Positions 6,746-8,693 of a DNA stretch of 8,693 bases are shown here, one piece after another (positions within the stretch are counted from its first letter, which is position 1; every line of letters starts with the position of its first letter). The stretch is from assembly GCA_945889365.1 (NCBI GenBank), contig CAMDBQ010000047.1, positions 1 to 8,693 of the forward strand, in the 5' to 3' direction. A program made the position numbers and the translations under genes. The notes under the pieces were generated by a model. It did not search any database and was not told the origin of the DNA. It worked only from the letters and a program-made list of their open reading frames with translations. The stretch comes from Legionella genomosp. 1 (GTDB taxonomy: Bacteria; Pseudomonadota; Gammaproteobacteria; Legionellales; Legionellaceae).

Positions 6746-7066
6746 CAATAACTCAATATGACGCCGTAAAATCTCCAACTCATTACGCATTTTTTCCAGC
6801 TCATCTCGCAGCTCCAATACCAATACCACGCCAGGTGAATTAACCCCCAAATCCTCTTGCAAACGACGTGCTGACTGAATGCGATTTAACATGAGTGGAT
6901 TGAATGCAACGTTCTTTATGGGCAACGTTACTTCACTAATTAACCCATGCTCCAGTAATTCAGTCAAAACATCCTCAGAAATATGATGCGTATGACAAAC
7001 CTGCGTAAATGAATAGGTGATGTTTTCATCCTGTAATATGCCGGTTAAGATTGTATTCCTGTCCAT
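6743..7066 (-). CDS. cbpM: Chaperone modulatory protein CbpM
   Basis: This 107-residue protein resembles CbpM, which binds the J-domain of CbpA and inhibits its co-chaperone and DNA-binding activity in the cytoplasm. Residues about 15-70 form a MerR-like helical domain: YSFTQVCHTHHISEDVLTEL (18-37), LLEHGLI, and RIQSARRLQEDLGVNSPGV (62-80). Residues about 83-105 (VLELRDELEKMRNELEILRR) form a likely coiled coil. Length is close to the E. coli protein (about 101 residues). The ATG at 7066 lies two bases after the cbpA stop, and GGGGGTG at the cbpA 3' end acts as ribosome-binding site, so the pair is translationally linked. The stop codon falls inside repeat copy 1, so the C-terminus is fixed by the repeat boundary, although the protein does not look truncated. 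Confidence 0.9.
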   Translation of the reverse strand: MDRNTILTGILQDENITYSFTQVCHTHHISEDVLTELLEHGLISEVTLPIKNVAFNPLMLNRIQSARRLQEDLGVNSPGVVLVLELRDELEKMRNELEILRRHIELL

Positions 7067-7068
7067 GA

Positions 7069-7968
7069 TTACACCCCCATCGATTCACGTGGATTAAATG
7101 GCATTTCTTTCTCCATGGTTTTATAGAGCTCACGAGCCGTATCCGTTGTCGGCTGTGGAATGACTATTTTCAGCAGAACATATTGATCGCCGTGAGCCGC
7201 TCCCGGTAAACCACGTTTTTTCAATCGCAGCGTTTGACCGCCCTGAGAACCTGCCGGAATTTTAAGATCAACCTTGCCGCCCAAGGTTGGCACCATAATG
7301 ACTGTGCCCAACGCGGCTTCCCATGGAGATATCGGCAACGTGACATAAATATCATTTCCCATCACATCATAAAGCGGGTGTTTATCGATATTGATGGTTA
7401 TATACAAGTCACCTTTCGCTCCACCACCCACGCCAGCTTGACCTTGGCCTGCCAAACGAAGCTGTTGCCCTGACTTTGCTCCTGCTGGAATCTTTACTCG
7501 TAAGGTTTGTTTGCCCGATTGGGCATGTGGCAGCTGTATTTCCTTCACTGTACCTTTATAAGCATCTTCTAAGCTGATGCCAATATTCCCACGCATATCC
7601 GCTCCCGTTGCATGTTGTTCTCGAAACGGTCTCGAACCAAACAATGACTCAAAAAAATCACGCGTACTTTGTTCACCAACACCGCCGGCATCACCCCATG
7701 AATGGGCTTGAGAGTGAGCCTGCTGCGAAGCCCTGGCTCTTTGATTGGCTTCCCAGTCACTGCCATATTGATCATACACTTTGCGTTTTTCAGGATCTTT
7801 TAAAACCTCATACGCTTCGCCTAACTCTTTAAATTTCGCCTCCGCTCCGGCCTCTTTATTGAGATCAGGGTGGTATTTGCGCGCCAGTTTCCGATAAGCC
7901 ATTTTAATTTCTTTGGCATCGGCACTCCGGCTGAGCCCCATGACCTTATAATAATCTTTGTAATCCAT
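7069..7968 (-). CDS. cbpA: Curved DNA-binding protein CbpA (DnaJ-like co-chaperone)
   Basis: This 299-residue class II (zinc-finger-free) J-protein is close to E. coli CbpA in length (about 306). The family stimulates DnaK ATPase and, in E. coli, binds curved DNA as a nucleoid protein. Residues 1-70 are the J-domain, with the HPD motif at 33-35 and EAYEVLKDPEKRKVYDQYG at 51-69. Residues about 71-115 form a polar Q/A/G/S-rich linker ending in FFESLFG (105-111). Residues about 125-272 are the two DnaJ C-terminal beta domains (ISLEDAYKG, IPAGAKSGQQLRLAGQG, GDLYITINIDKHPLY, IPAGSQGGQTLRLKKRGLP). There is no CxxCxGxG repeat. It overlaps nothing but begins only two bases from repeat copy 2, whose GAGG is nine bases before the ATG and is the probable ribosome-binding site. 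It is cotranscribed with cbpM. Confidence 0.95.
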   Translation of the reverse strand: MDYKDYYKVMGLSRSADAKEIKMAYRKLARKYHPDLNKEAGAEAKFKELGEAYEVLKDPEKRKVYDQYGSDWEANQRARASQQAHSQAHSWGDAGGVGEQSTRDFFESLFGSRPFREQHATGADMRGNIGISLEDAYKGTVKEIQLPHAQSGKQTLRVKIPAGAKSGQQLRLAGQGQAGVGGGAKGDLYITINIDKHPLYDVMGNDIYVTLPISPWEAALGTVIMVPTLGGKVDLKIPAGSQGGQTLRLKKRGLPGAAHGDQYVLLKIVIPQPTTDTARELYKTMEKEMPFNPRESMGV

Positions 7969-7970
7969 GA

Positions 7971-8033
7971 TCTAGTGCCTCGTCTTGTTAATACGCTCCC
8001 TTAAACTGTCGTCCCCGCGTAGACGGGGATCCA
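7971..8033 (-). repeat. Dispersed repeat, copy 2 (full, 63 bp)
   Basis: Read on the minus strand this is TGGATCCCCGTCTACGCGGG, then GACGACAG..., ending GACGAGGCACTAGA. It matches copy 3 at 59 of 63 bases with no gaps. The first half contains a hairpin, CCCCG/CGGGG around TCTACG, of a type common in dispersed bacterial repeats. The second half is unpaired and shared with copy 1. It fills almost the whole 69-bp gap between the GIY-YIG gene and cbpA. Confidence 0.95.
7978..7981 (-). promoter_or_regulatory. Probable cbpA ribosome-binding site inside repeat copy 2
   Basis: GAGG, within ACGAGG on the minus strand, lies nine bases before the cbpA ATG (7968). No other purine-rich stretch is available, because only two bases separate the repeat from the start codon. 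The same GAGG occurs in all three repeat copies. Confidence 0.6.
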
Positions 8034-8037
8034 TCTA

Positions 8038-8328
8038 TCAACATAATCCGATACTAAAATCAAGCCGCTGAGGGTTATGCTGTTTAATAAGATTGATTTT
8101 CCACTGTCTGTTCCATTTCTTTATTGGTTTTTCTCGTAATATTGCCTCTTTTACATCTAAATGAACCTCATAGTACGACAGTTTATGTATGTTATATTTT
8201 TTGGTAAGTCCATCAGCGAAGCCTTCTTTGTGCTGATAAATGCGTCGTATCAAATTACTTGCCACCCCGATGTACAGGGTGCCATATGATTTACTTGCGA
8301 CTATGTACACAAAGGACTGTTTTTCCAT
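8038..8328 (-). CDS. GIY-YIG nuclease superfamily protein (UPF0213/YhbQ type)
   Basis: This 96-residue protein is a stand-alone GIY-YIG domain of the small YhbQ/UPF0213 group. It has VYIVASKS then GTLYIGVASNLIRRIYQHK, giving the YIV/YIG pair (8-10 and 19-21), Arg28 and the helix that follows. The late motif REKPIKKWNRQWKINLI (65-81) supplies metal-ligand Glu66. The usual form is REKQ.KKW; Pro68 here is a small departure. Key residues are intact, so nuclease chemistry is plausible, but the targets of such small proteins are mostly unknown. No Shine-Dalgarno sequence is visible before the ATG (TTAATATGTTTA). The gene is noticeably AT-rich compared with cbpA and sits between inverted copies of the 63-bp repeat, its stop four bases from copy 2. 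This suggests it was acquired as a unit. Confidence 0.9.
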   Translation of the reverse strand: MEKQSFVYIVASKSYGTLYIGVASNLIRRIYQHKEGFADGLTKKYNIHKLSYYEVHLDVKEAILREKPIKKWNRQWKINLIKQHNPQRLDFSIGLC

Positions 8329-8600
8329 TAAACATATTAATTAAATATTGGGCCATTCATCAAGCGTTCAAAATTTTTCCCTTGTATGTCCACTTGAATG
8401 CCTTTGCCATCGTATCATTAAAATACATAACAAAAGATAAAATTTTTCTTTTAATTCATCGGTTGATTTTGATGATAACCGTTTTAACAATCGTCCTCCG
8501 ATGGTAAATGCGATGCATGGTATCGAATGTGCATTGCTTGCACCATTGTGACAGCTCATCAGGATGTACAAATTACATTATTACCGAGTGGGTTGCAGGA
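8329..8600. other. AT-rich interval without a convincing gene
   Basis: Between the GIY-YIG start and repeat copy 3 there are about 270 bases with no recognisable gene. A minus-strand open frame (about 8559-8368 from an ATG, or from a TTG at 8571) would give a basic 63-67-residue product containing SSKSTDELKEKFYLLL. It has no ribosome-binding site or known family, so I do not call it. The promoter of the GIY-YIG gene must lie here, and TATTTAATTAATAT-like stretches just before the ATG are candidates without a clear -35. Confidence 0.4.
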
Positions 8601-8663
8601 TGGATCGCCGCCTACGCGGGGACGACAGCTTAATGGAGCGTATTAACAAGACGAGGCACTAGA
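8601..8663 (+). repeat. Dispersed repeat, copy 3 (full, 63 bp)
   Basis: This copy begins TGGATCGCCGCCTACGCGGG and ends GACGAGGCACTAGA. It differs from copy 2 at four of 63 positions. One of these (C to G in the left arm) breaks a pair in the hairpin, and one (GG to TG in AAGGGAG) lies in the second half. It is inverted relative to copy 2, so the two CTAG-ending tails point outward from the GIY-YIG interval. The last 30 bases of the window beyond it hold no supportable gene. Confidence 0.95.
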
Positions 8664-8693
8664 CTAATGCTCAGTGACGAGCTGTGGTCAACG

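Noticed and set aside
8368..8571. Minus-strand open frame as a real gene
   Set aside because: It has no ribosome-binding site, no recognisable family and lies in an AT-rich interval between the GIY-YIG gene and a repeat.
8664..8693. A minus-strand gene entering from the right edge and ending near repeat copy 3
   Set aside because: Only 30 bases are visible. The frame ending at the TAG before the repeat has a TGA eight codons earlier, and the frame that runs on into the repeat cannot be judged.
1..8693. Classic defence system, CRISPR array, prophage or toxin-antitoxin pair
   Set aside because: No tandem repeat-spacer pattern, phage structural gene, restriction-modification motif or toxin-antitoxin gene pair is visible. 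The GIY-YIG protein alone does not make a defence system.

Overview
The window looks like a chromosomal segment of a gammaproteobacterium. The Smg, DprA, Def, Fmt and RsmB sequences and their order are gammaproteobacterial. The N-termini of Smg (MKDSLFDLL...) and Def (MTIRKIIYLPDPRLR) remind me of Legionellales (Legionella/Coxiella relatives), but that placement is from memory and tentative. No rRNA, tRNA, CRISPR array or complete insertion sequence is visible.

Layout. Positions 1-1240 (minus) hold dprA followed by the start of smg, which overlaps the dprA stop by four bases and runs off the left edge. A 71-bp divergent intergenic region with a good sigma70-like promoter separates them from def-fmt-rsmB (1312-4187, plus). 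These three genes process or modify parts of the translation machinery: removing the formyl group from new proteins, formylating initiator tRNA, and methylating 16S rRNA at C967. After about 280 bp containing a possible decayed coding remnant on the minus strand comes dacB (4467-6263, plus), a secreted class C penicillin-binding protein with an unusual C-terminal extension of about 120 residues. A small unrecognised gene (6385-6603, minus) follows.

The right third (6705-8663) is the accessory part. A cbpA-cbpM pair (a DnaJ-like co-chaperone and its modulator) and a small GIY-YIG nuclease gene are punctuated by three copies of one dispersed repeat (full length 63 bp). Copies 1 and 2 face each other across cbpA-cbpM: the cbpM stop codon lies in one, and the probable cbpA ribosome-binding site lies in the other. 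Copies 2 and 3 are inverted around the AT-rich GIY-YIG gene and form a 693-bp unit with 63-bp terminal inverted repeats (59/63 identical). This nuclease gene bracketed by inverted repeats is the most plausible undescribed element in the window, although only its structure is visible, not any activity. Smaller hairpin or repeat fragments sharing TTTGCGA are scattered in several other intergenic gaps.
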